DNA of 37,674 nt from GCA-003244245 sp049673305 (GTDB taxonomy: Bacteria; Actinomycetota; Actinomycetes; Mycobacteriales; Pseudonocardiaceae): contig JBATXM010000240.1 in the NCBI GenBank assembly GCA_049673305.1, forward strand, positions 1 to 37,674, given 5' to 3'. Numbering within the stretch: position 1 is the first letter of the stretch; the number at the start of each line of letters is the position of its first letter. A program made the translations under genes and the position numbers. The notes below the pieces were generated by a model that was given only the letters and a program-made list of their open reading frames with translations, made no database searches and was not told where the DNA came from. This document shows, piece after piece, positions 23,442 through 31,443 of this stretch.

Positions 23442-24941
23442 TTAGATGCTGTGCTTGCCCACCCGGCGACGAGTCGCGGCAACGGTCAGCGCACCCAACC
23501 CGGTGAGCAGGAACCCACCAGCGAGCAACGGAGCGATCTCGGCGCCGGTCTGAGCCAGTTCGGGACCGCCACCTTGGCCGGAACCATTGCCGTGCTCTTC
23601 ACCGTTGTTGCCGTGCTCTTCACCGCCATTGCCGTGCTCTTCACCATGGCCGTGACCCTCATGGCCCTCGTTGTTCTCGTGAGCGAGGGTCTCAGCCTGC
23701 CCGAGCACCACCAGCAGGGTGCGGTTCAGCACGTCAAGGCGTAGCGCCTCCTGCGCGCTGCCAGCGCCCTTGGGGTTGTGGAAGATAACCGACTTGCCCT
23801 GGTTGAGGAACAGGCAGAGCAGGGCGGAGTCACCGCAATCATTCGGCAGGGCCAACGCGGTTGGATCGTCGAGCAGGTAGGAGGACCTACCGTTGCTGTC
23901 GATCCCGAGCAGGAACGAGTGACGCTCAGTGTCCGGCTTGTCCGACTTGGACCTGCTGTCCGAGTGCACCGCCTCAAGGCCAAGACCCTGACACGGCGTG
24001 GTGAGCTTCTCGCGCTTGCCAAGGCAGAGGTTCAGCAGCTCGTTTGCGGAGTCAGCCTTCGTGCTCCCGGTCGACTTGTCCCGCTCGGCAATGCCCAAGC
24101 CTTCAGCAACGCCCAGGGAGAGAATTCCATTGCACTCGTAGGACGCGGTGACGTCCCGGTCTCGGTCCCGGTCGTGGTCATCCCTGCGACCGCCCAGGCA
24201 CAGTGCCGCGACACCACCACGGGCAGCGGCGAGCACCGAATCATGGTCGTTGGTGGCCACAGTGTTGTGGTAGAGCAGGCTCAGGCAGAGTAGGTCGCTG
24301 GTGAGCCTGCAGGTCTTGAGAGCATCACCGTTGTCAAGATCGCGGCGATTGTCACCATCACGGTGGCTATCGTCGGAAGAGGCGCTGGAGCCGATGATCC
24401 GGCTGCCGCCCAGACCGAGCACTGTCGAGTCGGAGTGAGCCTTGTCGTTATCGTCAATGGTGGCGTCGTACCTGGTGATCTCGAGCAGGCGCGACCTGAG
24501 CAGATTGACGTCAGCGACCGCACCAGACGCATGGTCAGGGGGCTGAGGCTCCCTGATCTGCCTGCTGTTTGGTGAGTCGTCACGCCGCACGTCACCATCG
24601 TGGTGGTCGTCACCATCGTGGTGACCGTCACGGTCGTAGTGCCCGTCACGGTCACGTGAGCTGAGCAGGCCCCCAAGCAGACCGCCACCATCATCGGGTT
24701 TCGTTACCCCGTTGCCGTTGCCGGGCAGGACAATCGGGGGCATGCCTGGCACCTTGGGGGAATCAGGGGTTGGCACCGGGTCAGCATGGGGCACTGCAGG
24801 GCCGCCGGTGGCACTCGTGATCTGCTGCGCGGAGTTGGCCGCCTGCGCCGAGGCGGCACCGGGCAGCAAAACCATTGCGGCTGCCGTCCCGGCGGCTATG
24901 AGAGCCAGGCGACGGTGCCTCCTGGGTGTGCATGACGTCAT
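23442..24941 (-). CDS. secreted Asp/His-rich surface protein with LAQTG sorting signal
   Basis: A 499-residue exported protein. Signal peptide: basic MTSCTPRRHRR, then LALIAAGTAAAMVLLPGAA and an ASA-type cleavage site near residue 32. A low-complexity Asp/His/Arg/Gly stretch (DGHYDRDGHHDGDD, DRDRDRD) suggests metal binding. The middle has repeated Cys-containing segments: LTSDLLCLSLLYHN, GGVAALCLGG, LLNLCLGKRE, DSALLCLFLNQGK, each like a short alpha-helical repeat around one cysteine. Near the C-terminus is a HG-rich EEHGN repeat, then LAQTG (462-466), a hydrophobic segment LLAGGFLLTGLGALTVAA and the basic tail RRRVGKHSI. That is a full sortase signal of the LAxTG type recognised by class E sortases. 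ATG 24941 follows GAGGAGG. Confidence 0.82.
   Translation of the reverse strand: MTSCTPRRHRRLALIAAGTAAAMVLLPGAASAQAANSAQQITSATGGPAVPHADPVPTPDSPKVPGMPPIVLPGNGNGVTKPDDGGGLLGGLLSSRDRDGHYDRDGHHDGDDHHDGDVRRDDSPNSRQIREPQPPDHASGAVADVNLLRSRLLEITRYDATIDDNDKAHSDSTVLGLGGSRIIGSSASSDDSHRDGDNRRDLDNGDALKTCRLTSDLLCLSLLYHNTVATNDHDSVLAAARGGVAALCLGGRRDDHDRDRDRDVTASYECNGILSLGVAEGLGIAERDKSTGSTKADSANELLNLCLGKREKLTTPCQGLGLEAVHSDSRSKSDKPDTERHSFLLGIDSNGRSSYLLDDPTALALPNDCGDSALLCLFLNQGKSVIFHNPKGAGSAQEALRLDVLNRTLLVVLGQAETLAHENNEGHEGHGHGEEHGNGGEEHGNNGEEHGNGSGQGGGPELAQTGAEIAPLLAGGFLLTGLGALTVAATRRRVGKHSI
23586..23648. repeat. 21-base tandem repeat encoding EEHGNxG
   Basis: Three consecutive 21-base units, each containing ATTGCCGTGCTCTTCACC or a close variant, at 23586, 23607 and 23628. 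Read on the minus strand they encode the EEHGN-type units just before the LAQTG sorting signal. Such in-frame repeats can change in number without breaking the gene. Confidence 0.65.
24591..24655. repeat. 18-base tandem repeats encoding Asp/His-rich region
   Basis: GTCACCATCGTGGTG occurs at 24591 and again at 24609, followed by diverged copies such as CCGTCACGGTCG and CCGTCACGGTCACG. The period is 18 bases. In the minus-strand gene the units encode the DGHHDGD/DRDGHY-type low-complexity region. Confidence 0.55.
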
Positions 24942-25370
24942 GTTCCGGTGTTCCTCCTCGTTCGAGATCTCTAACAATCCGCGAGAGGGTGGTACGGCTT
25001 TGCCCTCTTGGCGGCCGTGGATCCCTCGTACCTGCCTGGCATATAGACGCTCCGGTTCTACCGGCGGTGACCGGTCTCGGGGCATCCAGGTACCGGCTAA
25101 ACGACGTGAGAGTCGGCGCAGATACGACCACCGCCCCGACTACTCCCCGAACGGTGTCTAGTCCCTCGATTGATACCGTCTCTTTTAAGACAGAAAGTGT
25201 CCATGGGCGCAGAAATTGATCATTTGTCCACCTGAAGGGGGCTTCACGATGGATTGAAGTTACTCTTCGTATAGATCTGGCGGATCGCACGAGAGTCGAC
25301 GACACCCAGGAGCGGCGGCCCAACCCGAGGGGAGCGCGCCATCCTCGGTCGTGGTTCACTTCCCGCCGAC
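24942..25370. other. divergent intergenic region, LAQTG protein / DUF2020 lipoprotein
   Basis: About 430 bases between divergent starts. It is clearly less GC-rich at roughly 25155-25290, where promoters for both directions are likely. A short inverted repeat TGAAG/CTTCA (25233-25246) and a TATAGAT (about 25279) are visible but I cannot assign a convincing -35 to them. The minus-strand frame of the LAQTG gene stays open to 25085 without family features. No RNA gene or conserved riboswitch pattern could be supported. Confidence 0.4.
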
Positions 25371-25967
25371 ATGTCACTAGCGCACCACCACAGGCCAGTC
25401 ATCCGTACCGTCGGTCACCGACCGATGATCTGCACTGTCATGGGCGGGCTGCTCGCCCTCCTGAGCGTGGCCTGTGGCGATCCGTCTTCCGCTGCGCTCC
25501 CCGGTGGAGCCTCCCGTCCCCAGCCGGCAGTTGTGGTGCCCCCGCCGCTGCTGCCTTCGGCACCGCAGCCGGTCGCCGACGGGCCATGCCGTTACCTGCC
25601 CGCTGCGGCGGTACAGGCAGCCAACGGTGAGCGGGTGAGCGCGGTGCGGGTCTCCGACACAGGCCCAGGCCGGCCGCATCCAGCCTGCTTCTTCCTCACC
25701 GGCAACGGTGCTGTGCAGCTGCGGACCTGGATCGTGGTGGCCACCCCGGAGGTGGCGCGAGCAACGGTTGACGCCGCTGCCCCGGTGGCCACCTCGGATG
25801 TGGCCGAGCTTCCCGGCGGATGGTCAGGAGGATCGCAGCCGACCGCCGACGGAGCGGTGTTCGCGGTCTCCCGGCAGGGCACCGCTGTCGTGATCACGAC
25901 CAACCAGCGGCAGACGATCAGCGCCCGCCGGATTGCCGAGCAGGTGATCTCCGCCCTGGGCCGGTGA
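25371..25967 (+). CDS. DUF2020-like lipoprotein
   Basis: A 198-residue predicted lipoprotein. The lipobox LLSVAC is at about residues 31-36 after a hydrophobic stretch (MICTVMGGLLALLSVAC), with a possible start at 25371 or at one of the internal Met codons. After a Pro-rich linker comes a compact domain with two cysteines, GPCRYLPAAAVQAANGERVS and RPHPACFFLTGNGAVQLRTW, and the end ISARRIAEQVISALGR. This matches DUF2020 proteins of actinobacteria, which carry a conserved CPYL...PHPACFF pattern. Function is unknown; it is displayed on the outer face of the membrane. Followed after 61 bases by ppiA. Confidence 0.75.
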   Translation: MSLAHHHRPVIRTVGHRPMICTVMGGLLALLSVACGDPSSAALPGGASRPQPAVVVPPPLLPSAPQPVADGPCRYLPAAAVQAANGERVSAVRVSDTGPGRPHPACFFLTGNGAVQLRTWIVVATPEVARATVDAAAPVATSDVAELPGGWSGGSQPTADGAVFAVSRQGTAVVITTNQRQTISARRIAEQVISALGR

Positions 25968-26028
25968 GCCCCGGCGCTCCGGTCAGCCCATCCTGCCGGG
26001 TCGGCAGCCGCACCTGGGTAATGGCAGG

Positions 26029-26577
26029 ATGAGCCTGGTGACTGAGCACATGACAGCCAAGAACCAGGTCATCCTGCACACCAGCGAGGGCGACATTTGC
26101 GTCACCCTCTTCCCGACCCATGCCCCCAAGACCGTGGCGAACTTCGTGGGCCTCGCTGAAGGCAGCAAGGACTACGCCGAACGCAACGCCAAGGGAAAGC
26201 AGTCTGGGCCGTTCTATGACGGCTCACTGTTCCACCGGGTGATCAAGGGTTTCATGATCCAGGGTGGTGACCCGACCGGCACCGGACGGGGTGGGCCCGG
26301 CTACCGCTTCGGCGACGAGACCCATCCTGAGCTGCAGTTCAACCGGCCTTACCTGCTGGCGATGGCCAACTCGGGCCCGAACACCAACGGCTCGCAGTTC
26401 TTCATCACGGTCGGCCCCGCGACACACCTGAATCGCAAACACACCATCTTCGGCGAGGTAGCCGACCAGGCGTCCCGCAGCGTGGTGGATGCGATTGCGA
26501 GCGCTCCGACCCGTGCGGACCGGCCAGAGAAGGACATCGTGATCGAACGGGTGACGGTCGAGCCGGCCGGGGTGTGA
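26029..26577 (+). CDS. ppiA: peptidyl-prolyl cis-trans isomerase, cyclophilin type
   Basis: A 182-residue cytoplasmic cyclophilin. The catalytic and binding residues are in FHRVIKGFMIQGGDPTGTGR, MANSGPNTNGSQFFIT and the closing HTIFGEV region. Prolyl isomerases assist protein folding. Length and the inserted DYAERNAKGKQSG segment agree with actinobacterial PpiA. Start ATG 26029 has a short AGG-type ribosome-binding site; GTG 26038 is an alternative. Its TGA overlaps the start of the rhomboid gene by four bases (GTGA), as in many actinobacteria where these two are neighbours near the origin. Confidence 0.93.
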   Translation: MSLVTEHMTAKNQVILHTSEGDICVTLFPTHAPKTVANFVGLAEGSKDYAERNAKGKQSGPFYDGSLFHRVIKGFMIQGGDPTGTGRGGPGYRFGDETHPELQFNRPYLLAMANSGPNTNGSQFFITVGPATHLNRKHTIFGEVADQASRSVVDAIASAPTRADRPEKDIVIERVTVEPAGV

Positions 26578-27359
26578 CAGCGATGACGGTCGGCGTGTGT
26601 GTCCGGCACCCGGACCGCGAGACGGGGGTGCGGTGCGCACGCTGTGACCGACCCGCGTGCCCTGCCTGCTTGCGCGAGGCGTCGGTCGGCTACCAGTGCG
26701 TGGACTGCGTCGGGCGGGGCGCTCGCTCACAACCGCGCACCAGGGTCATTCCGTGGGCGCAGCCATCTCGTCGCTCTGTGGTGGTCCCGACCCTCATCGC
26801 GATCAACGTCGCGGTCTTCGTGGTCACCGTGGTGCAGGCAGCCAGCCTGTCCAACAATGCCTACGCACCCCTGTTCCGGCAGTGGGCACTGCAGCCTGAG
26901 GCGGTCGCCAACGGTGCGTGGTGGCGGCTGCTCACGGCGGGGTTCCTGCACATCGGGCCACTACACCTCGCCTTCAACATGATCGCCCTGTGGGTGCTTG
27001 GCCGAGACCTCGAACAGGTGCTGGGCAGGGTTCGCTTCGTGGTGGTGTACCTGGTCTCACTGCTTGGCGGTTCACTGGTCGTCTTTCTGTTCGCAAACCC
27101 GGAAAGCAACACGGCTGGCGCATCGGGCGCGGTGTTCGGGCTGATGGGCGGCCTCGCTGTTGTGCTGATCCGGCTGCGACTGTCCCTGCGTCCGGCGTTG
27201 ACCATCATCGCGCTGAACGTGATCATTAGCTTTGTGGTGCCGAACGTCTCCATCCTCGGGCACCTCGGCGGGCTGGCGTTCGGCGCGGCGGTGACCGCAG
27301 CGATGATCTACATCGGGAGCCACTTGTCCACAGGGTTTGTGCACAGTGGGGATAAATGA
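26574..27359 (+). CDS. rhomboid-family intramembrane serine protease
   Basis: A 261-residue (258 from ATG 26583) polytopic protein. The N-terminus has a zinc-ribbon/B-box-like cysteine pattern (RCARCDRPACPACL, then YQCVDC), typical of actinobacterial rhomboids. Six transmembrane segments follow, with HIGPLHLAFNMIALWVLG, GRVRFVVVYLVSLLGGSLVV, the catalytic serine in GASGAVFG and the catalytic histidine in GHLGGLAFG. It cleaves within membrane-embedded segments of unknown substrates. GTG 26574 overlaps the ppiA stop; ATG 26583 is equally possible. Confidence 0.9.
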   Translation: MTAMTVGVCVRHPDRETGVRCARCDRPACPACLREASVGYQCVDCVGRGARSQPRTRVIPWAQPSRRSVVVPTLIAINVAVFVVTVVQAASLSNNAYAPLFRQWALQPEAVANGAWWRLLTAGFLHIGPLHLAFNMIALWVLGRDLEQVLGRVRFVVVYLVSLLGGSLVVFLFANPESNTAGASGAVFGLMGGLAVVLIRLRLSLRPALTIIALNVIISFVVPNVSILGHLGGLAFGAAVTAAMIYIGSHLSTGFVHSGDK

Positions 27360-27392
27360 CACCGATGTTGTTCGCAGGTCACTGCCAACCCG

Positions 27393-27659
27393 TCAACGCC
27401 AACCCATGGTCATCAACAAACCGATGATCATCAAGGCGAAGCCGATCAGGAAGTTCCAGTTGCCGAGGGTGCTCAGCAAGGGGATCTTGTCGATGGCTAG
27501 GTAATTGACCACCAGCCAGAGCAAGCCCAGCAGCATCGACCCCAGCATGACGGCGACGTAGAACGGGTGTGAGGGGCCCGCGACGCGCGCCTTCACCGCA
27601 CCGAGCTGGTTGGTCGGCGCGGTGAAGACCGACTTCTTGCGGACCTTCGACTTCGGCAT
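27393..27659 (-). CDS. crgA: cell division protein CrgA
   Basis: An 88-residue protein with the CrgA design: a basic N-terminus (MPKSKVRKKSVF), then two transmembrane helices (FYVAVMLGSMLLGLLWLVVN and WNFLIGFALMIIGLLMTMGW) joined by YLAIDKIPLLSTLGN. CrgA locates to the septum and interacts with FtsZ, FtsQ, FtsI and PBPs in mycobacteria and controls division in streptomycetes. ATG 27659 is favoured because GAGGA is then seven bases upstream; ATG 27665 would be too close. It is divergent from the sortase gene. Confidence 0.93.
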   Translation of the reverse strand: MPKSKVRKKSVFTAPTNQLGAVKARVAGPSHPFYVAVMLGSMLLGLLWLVVNYLAIDKIPLLSTLGNWNFLIGFALMIIGLLMTMGWR

Positions 27660-27772
27660 GGTCATTCCTCGTGTGACGTGCGGATTGGACGAGTGCCGGA
27701 AGGGCGCTCCGCGGACACGTTACGGCACCCACTACCGTCTCGGTGCTGACGTCGTGCCGGTGAGGAGGTCTG

Positions 27773-28585
27773 GTGAGCCATGCACAGTCCCCAGTACGGG
27801 GCTGGTCACCGTCGGGATGGCGCGTGGGAAACGTGCGAGGCCCGGTCCGTGGGCTGGGTGAGTTGCTCCTGACGGCAGGCCTGGTGGTGCTGCTGTTCGT
27901 ATTTTACGAAACCTACGTCACCAACGTGTTCTCCGCGCAGAAACAACGTGCGGCCACCGCCAAGCTCGATGACACCTGGCGCAACGGGCGTGGCCTGGTG
28001 GACCGGCCGGTCAAGGGCGCGGGCATCGCCAAAATGTACGTCCCGTCGTTCGGATCTGATTTCGTGTTCACCGTGCTACAGGGCACCGATCAGGACACCC
28101 TGGCGATCGGACCGGGCCACTACCAGGGCACTGCGGCACCCGGCCAGGTGGGTAATTTCGCGGTAGCCGGGCACCGGGTCGGCAAGGGCTCACCCTTCAA
28201 CTCCCTGGACCTGCTGTCCTCGTGCGACGCCATTGTGGTGGAGACGGCTGACCGTTGGTACGTCTACCGGGTTCTGCCACTGCAAGGTGAGTCCGAAGGG
28301 TGGTCGGGAGGAAAAGGGACGCAGCCACAGTGCCGAGGTGTCGGGCCGCTGCCCGGTCACTACTCCGATGTGGTGGGCAAGACGATTGTGCTGCCTTCAC
28401 AGGTCGAAGTGATCGCCCCGGTGCCTGGTCAGCCAGGTCGGACCCCGGTCAACCGGCTGATCACGCTGACCACCTGTCACCCGCAATTCTCCGCCCAGCA
28501 GCGGCTGATCGTGCACGGCGTGTTGGTCGCTTCGTACCACAAGGTCGAGGGACAACGCCCGGTCGAGCTGACCGCTGGCGCCTGA
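27773..28585 (+). CDS. srtE: class E sortase
   Basis: A 270-residue sortase with one N-terminal membrane anchor (LGELLLTAGLVVLLFVFYET, about 27-47) and the catalytic domain outside. The active site is complete: His in NFAVAGHRVG (about 133), Cys in LITLTTCHPQF (about 234) and Arg in QQRLIVHG (about 244). Class E sortases of high-GC Gram-positive bacteria cleave LAxTG signals and link proteins to the cell wall. A protein with LAQTG is encoded 2.8 kb to the left, a likely substrate. GTG 27773 follows GAGGAGG. A 51-residue membrane protein gene follows directly, as in other actinobacteria. Confidence 0.92.
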   Translation: MSHAQSPVRGWSPSGWRVGNVRGPVRGLGELLLTAGLVVLLFVFYETYVTNVFSAQKQRAATAKLDDTWRNGRGLVDRPVKGAGIAKMYVPSFGSDFVFTVLQGTDQDTLAIGPGHYQGTAAPGQVGNFAVAGHRVGKGSPFNSLDLLSSCDAIVVETADRWYVYRVLPLQGESEGWSGGKGTQPQCRGVGPLPGHYSDVVGKTIVLPSQVEVIAPVPGQPGRTPVNRLITLTTCHPQFSAQQRLIVHGVLVASYHKVEGQRPVELTAGA

Positions 28586-28594
28586 AGGAGGCTC

Positions 28595-28750
28595 ATGTAC
28601 AGCTGGATATGGCGGCATCTTCCTGGGTCTCGCCCGGCGAAGCTACTGCAGGCTCTGGTCCTCACCGCAGCCGTGCTGACATTGCTGATGCTGGTGGTGT
28701 TCCCCTGGGTGGAGCCCCGGCTGCCATTCAATGCGGTGACCACAGGCTGA
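28595..28750 (+). CDS. small membrane protein downstream of sortase
   Basis: A 51-residue peptide, MYSWIWRHLPGSRPAK followed by one transmembrane helix (ALVLTAAVLTLLMLVVFPWV) and EPRLPFNAVTTG outside. ATG 28595 lies seven bases after GGAGG and nine bases after the sortase stop, so it is co-transcribed. Peptides of this kind between the class E sortase and pabA recur in Pseudonocardiaceae as far as I recall; the function is unknown. Confidence 0.7.
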   Translation: MYSWIWRHLPGSRPAKLLQALVLTAAVLTLLMLVVFPWVEPRLPFNAVTTG

Positions 28751-28776
28751 GGTCGGCGCCGGCTAGGCTGGCCAGC

Positions 28777-29421
28777 GTGCGCATCCTGGTGATCGACAAC
28801 TATGACAGCTTCGTCTACAACCTCGTCCACTACCTGGCGCAGCTGGGAGCCCAGTGCGTGGTGCGGCGCAACGACGCGGTCAAGCCCGGAGAGGTCTCCG
28901 CCGCGGACGGGGTTCTGATCAGCCCAGGGCCGGGCACCCCGCAGCGGGCTGGCGCGAGCATGGACATCGTCGTCGAATGCGCCGAGCTGGGCCGCCCGTT
29001 GCTGGGCGTCTGTCTCGGGCACCAGGCAATTGGGGCGGTCTGGGGGGCCACAGTGGCCCGAGCGCCAGAGCTGCTGCACGGCAAGACCTCACAGGTGCAC
29101 CACAACGGGGTCGCCGTGCTCGCCGGGTTGCCGCAGCCCTTCACCGCCACCCGCTATCACTCGCTGACCGTGCTCCCCGAGACCATCCCGGAGGAGCTCG
29201 AGGTCACCGGCGCCACCGAGTCGGGGGTGGTGATGGCGCTGCGGCACCGAGAACTCCCGGTGTTCGGAGTGCAGTTCCACCCTGAGTCGGTGCTCACCGA
29301 CGGCGGGCACCGGCTGCTGGCGAACTGGCTCCGTATCGCGGGTGCTGAGGTAACCGAATCGCGGGTGGTGGAGCTGGAGACCGACATGCGCAACCTCGTC
29401 CGGGCCGCGGCGGTGCGCTGA
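28777..29421 (+). CDS. pabA: aminodeoxychorismate/anthranilate synthase component II
   Basis: A 214-residue class I glutamine amidotransferase. Start ILVIDNYDSFVYNLVHYL, the oxyanion SPGPGTP region, nucleophile Cys in LLGVCLGHQAIG, and the HPESVLTDGG His/Glu pair are present. The subunit supplies ammonia from glutamine to PabB (folate) or TrpE (tryptophan). In this neighbourhood of actinobacterial chromosomes it is usually PabA. GTG 28777 gives the standard N-terminus. It converges with pknB across a hairpin. No component I gene is in the window. Confidence 0.9.
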   Translation: MRILVIDNYDSFVYNLVHYLAQLGAQCVVRRNDAVKPGEVSAADGVLISPGPGTPQRAGASMDIVVECAELGRPLLGVCLGHQAIGAVWGATVARAPELLHGKTSQVHHNGVAVLAGLPQPFTATRYHSLTVLPETIPEELEVTGATESGVVMALRHRELPVFGVQFHPESVLTDGGHRLLANWLRIAGAEVTESRVVELETDMRNLVRAAAVR

Positions 29422-29462
29422 GCCTAGACCCCCAGGCGGCGGCTCAGACGGTTCAGCGCACC
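29412..29462. terminator. inverted repeats between pabA and pknB
   Basis: GGTGCGCTGA (29412-29421) pairs with TCAGCGCACC (29453-29462), and inside TGAGCC (29419-29424) can pair with GGCTCA (29441-29446). The two convergent genes end on either side, so this can terminate both. Confidence 0.6.
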
Positions 29463-29468
29463 GCCCAC

Positions 29469-31442
29469 TCAACCTCCGCCGCCCAGGCCTGGTGTGCCGA
29501 AGACCCCGCCGCTGGAGGTGGTGGTGGTTGTGCTGGTCGTCGTGTTGTCCCGCCCGACGGTGACCGTGATGGTCTGGTCCGGCAAGAACCCGGTGCCCGG
29601 CGGCACGTCCTGAGTGACGATGACCCCAGGCTGGTTGGTGTCATCCAGCGCGGCGAAGACCTGCTTGAGCGTGCCAACCCAACCCAGCTTTCGCAGCGTG
29701 ACCGACGCCTGGGCCGGGGTCTGACCACGCAGGTCGGGCATCTGGAGCTGGTTGCCTCGGGACACGGTGAGGGTCACCGTGGTGCCTGCCTTGACGCTGG
29801 TGCCCCCGGCTGGGTTCTGCTTGAGGACCTGGCCCTTGGCAACCGCGGAATCGACCTCCTGGATCTGGCCGGCAAGGTGGGCTACGGCGATGTTGCGCTG
29901 GGCCTGGTCGATATTGGTGCCGACGACATCGGGCACGCCTATGGTCTCCGGCGGCACCCCCACCGTGATGATCACTAATTTGCCTTTGGCCAGCCGACGC
30001 CCAGCGGGCGGATCCTGCACGAGCACCCGGCCGACATCCTTGTCATCCGGCACCACCTGCTGGCGCTGTTCGGGCGAAAGCCCCAGGCCCACCTGTTGCA
30101 GGGAGGATTGCGCCTGCACGCGGTCCAGCCCGAGCAGGTTGGGCACCTCCACCTCGGCCGGGCCAGCGCCAACGTCCAGCCGGATCGTCGTTCCCCGCAC
30201 CGCCTGGTCGCGGGGGGTCATGTCCACCACGCGGTCGAGGTCCTGCGGGGTTGACTCGACCGGATGGCGGGCAGTCTGGAAGCCGGCGGCGTTGAGCGTC
30301 TGCTCAGCGGGCACCACTGGCTGGCCGACCACGTTGGGCAGCGTGACCGGTTTGGGCCCGCCACCGAAGACGTTGGTGAACAGCAGCAGGAGCAGCCCGA
30401 TGACGGCGACGACCACCACCGTGGCGAGAATCCCGAGGCCCCGTCCAGACCGCCGCGCACCGGCCAGTCCATCGAGGTGTTCCGCGTGCCGCCGACTGGC
30501 CCGACTCGCTCCGATAGGTCGAATACGCCCGATGGCCACGGTGGGGCCCGAGTCGAGCATGAGATCGCGGTCCGCGTCGGTCATGACCACCGGCGCCAGC
30601 TGCCGCTGCCCGGACAGCACGCGGACCAGGTCCGAGCGCATCTCGGCGGCGGACTGGTAACGGTTGGCCGGGTTCTTGCTCATCGCCTTGAGCACCACCG
30701 CGTCCAGTGCCGCTGCCACTCCCGGGTGCTGCTGCGACGGTGGTATGGGGTCTTCCCGGACGTGCTGGTAGGCCACCGCGACCGGGGAGTCACCGGTGAA
30801 CGGAGGATCGCCGGTGATCAGCTCGTAGAGCACGCAACCGGCGGCGTAGACATCTGACCGGGCGTCCACCAGTTCGCCGCGGGCCTGCTCGGGAGACAGG
30901 TACTGGGCGGTGCCGACCACCGCCGCAGTCTGAGTCACGCCCTGCCCGTCGGCCAGCGCCCTGGCGATGCCAAAGTCCATCACCTTGACCGCGCCGGCAT
31001 TGTTGATCATCACATTGGCTGGCTTGACGTCCCGATGGATGATGCCGTTGCGGTGGCTGAAGTCCAAGGCGGCGCAGACGTCCGCCATCGTCTCCATCGC
31101 GCGTTGCTCGTCCATAGGGCCTTCGGTCTTGACGATGTCGCGCAACGTCCGGCCGTCGACAAACTCCATCACGATGTACGGTAACGGACCGTAGTCAGAA
31201 ACCGTCTCACCGGTGTCGTACACCGCGACGATCGCTGGATGGTTGAGCGCAGCCGCGTTTTGTGCCTCCCGGCGGAAGCGGTGCTGGAACTGGGGGTCCC
31301 GGGCCAGATCGGCGCGCAGCACCTTGACCGCGACGTCGCGGTCAAGCCGGACGTCACGGCCGCGGTGCACCTCGGACATACCGCCATAGCCGAGCGTCTC
31401 GCCCAGCTCATAGCGATCCGACAGCAGCCGGGGAATGGTCAT
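29469..31442 (-). CDS. pknB: Ser/Thr protein kinase PknB with four PASTA domains
   Basis: A 657-residue receptor kinase. The kinase domain (about 10-275) has the P-loop LGYGGMSEVHRG, VAVKVLRA with the catalytic Lys, the HRDVKPANVM loop, DFGIARAL and the activation segment TQTAAVVGTAQYLSPEQARG. A transmembrane helix (GILATVVVVAVIGLLLLLF, about 335-356) is followed by four PASTA domains (for example VTLPNVVGQPVVPAEQTLNA; VPNLLGLDRVQAQSSLQQVG; GVPDVVGTNIDQAQRNIAVA; MPDLRGQTPAQASVTLRKLG), which bind peptidoglycan fragments. It ends with a Thr-rich tail. It is the last gene of the operon, one base after pknA. Confidence 0.96.
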   Translation of the reverse strand: MTIPRLLSDRYELGETLGYGGMSEVHRGRDVRLDRDVAVKVLRADLARDPQFQHRFRREAQNAAALNHPAIVAVYDTGETVSDYGPLPYIVMEFVDGRTLRDIVKTEGPMDEQRAMETMADVCAALDFSHRNGIIHRDVKPANVMINNAGAVKVMDFGIARALADGQGVTQTAAVVGTAQYLSPEQARGELVDARSDVYAAGCVLYELITGDPPFTGDSPVAVAYQHVREDPIPPSQQHPGVAAALDAVVLKAMSKNPANRYQSAAEMRSDLVRVLSGQRQLAPVVMTDADRDLMLDSGPTVAIGRIRPIGASRASRRHAEHLDGLAGARRSGRGLGILATVVVVAVIGLLLLLFTNVFGGGPKPVTLPNVVGQPVVPAEQTLNAAGFQTARHPVESTPQDLDRVVDMTPRDQAVRGTTIRLDVGAGPAEVEVPNLLGLDRVQAQSSLQQVGLGLSPEQRQQVVPDDKDVGRVLVQDPPAGRRLAKGKLVIITVGVPPETIGVPDVVGTNIDQAQRNIAVAHLAGQIQEVDSAVAKGQVLKQNPAGGTSVKAGTTVTLTVSRGNQLQMPDLRGQTPAQASVTLRKLGWVGTLKQVFAALDDTNQPGVIVTQDVPPGTGFLPDQTITVTVGRDNTTTSTTTTTSSGGVFGTPGLGGGG

Positions 31443-31443
31443 G

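Noticed and set aside
24942..25370. Riboswitch (c-di-AMP type) upstream of the secreted protein gene
   Set aside because: The long leader before a wall-related gene made this worth checking, but I could not trace the conserved helices or motifs.
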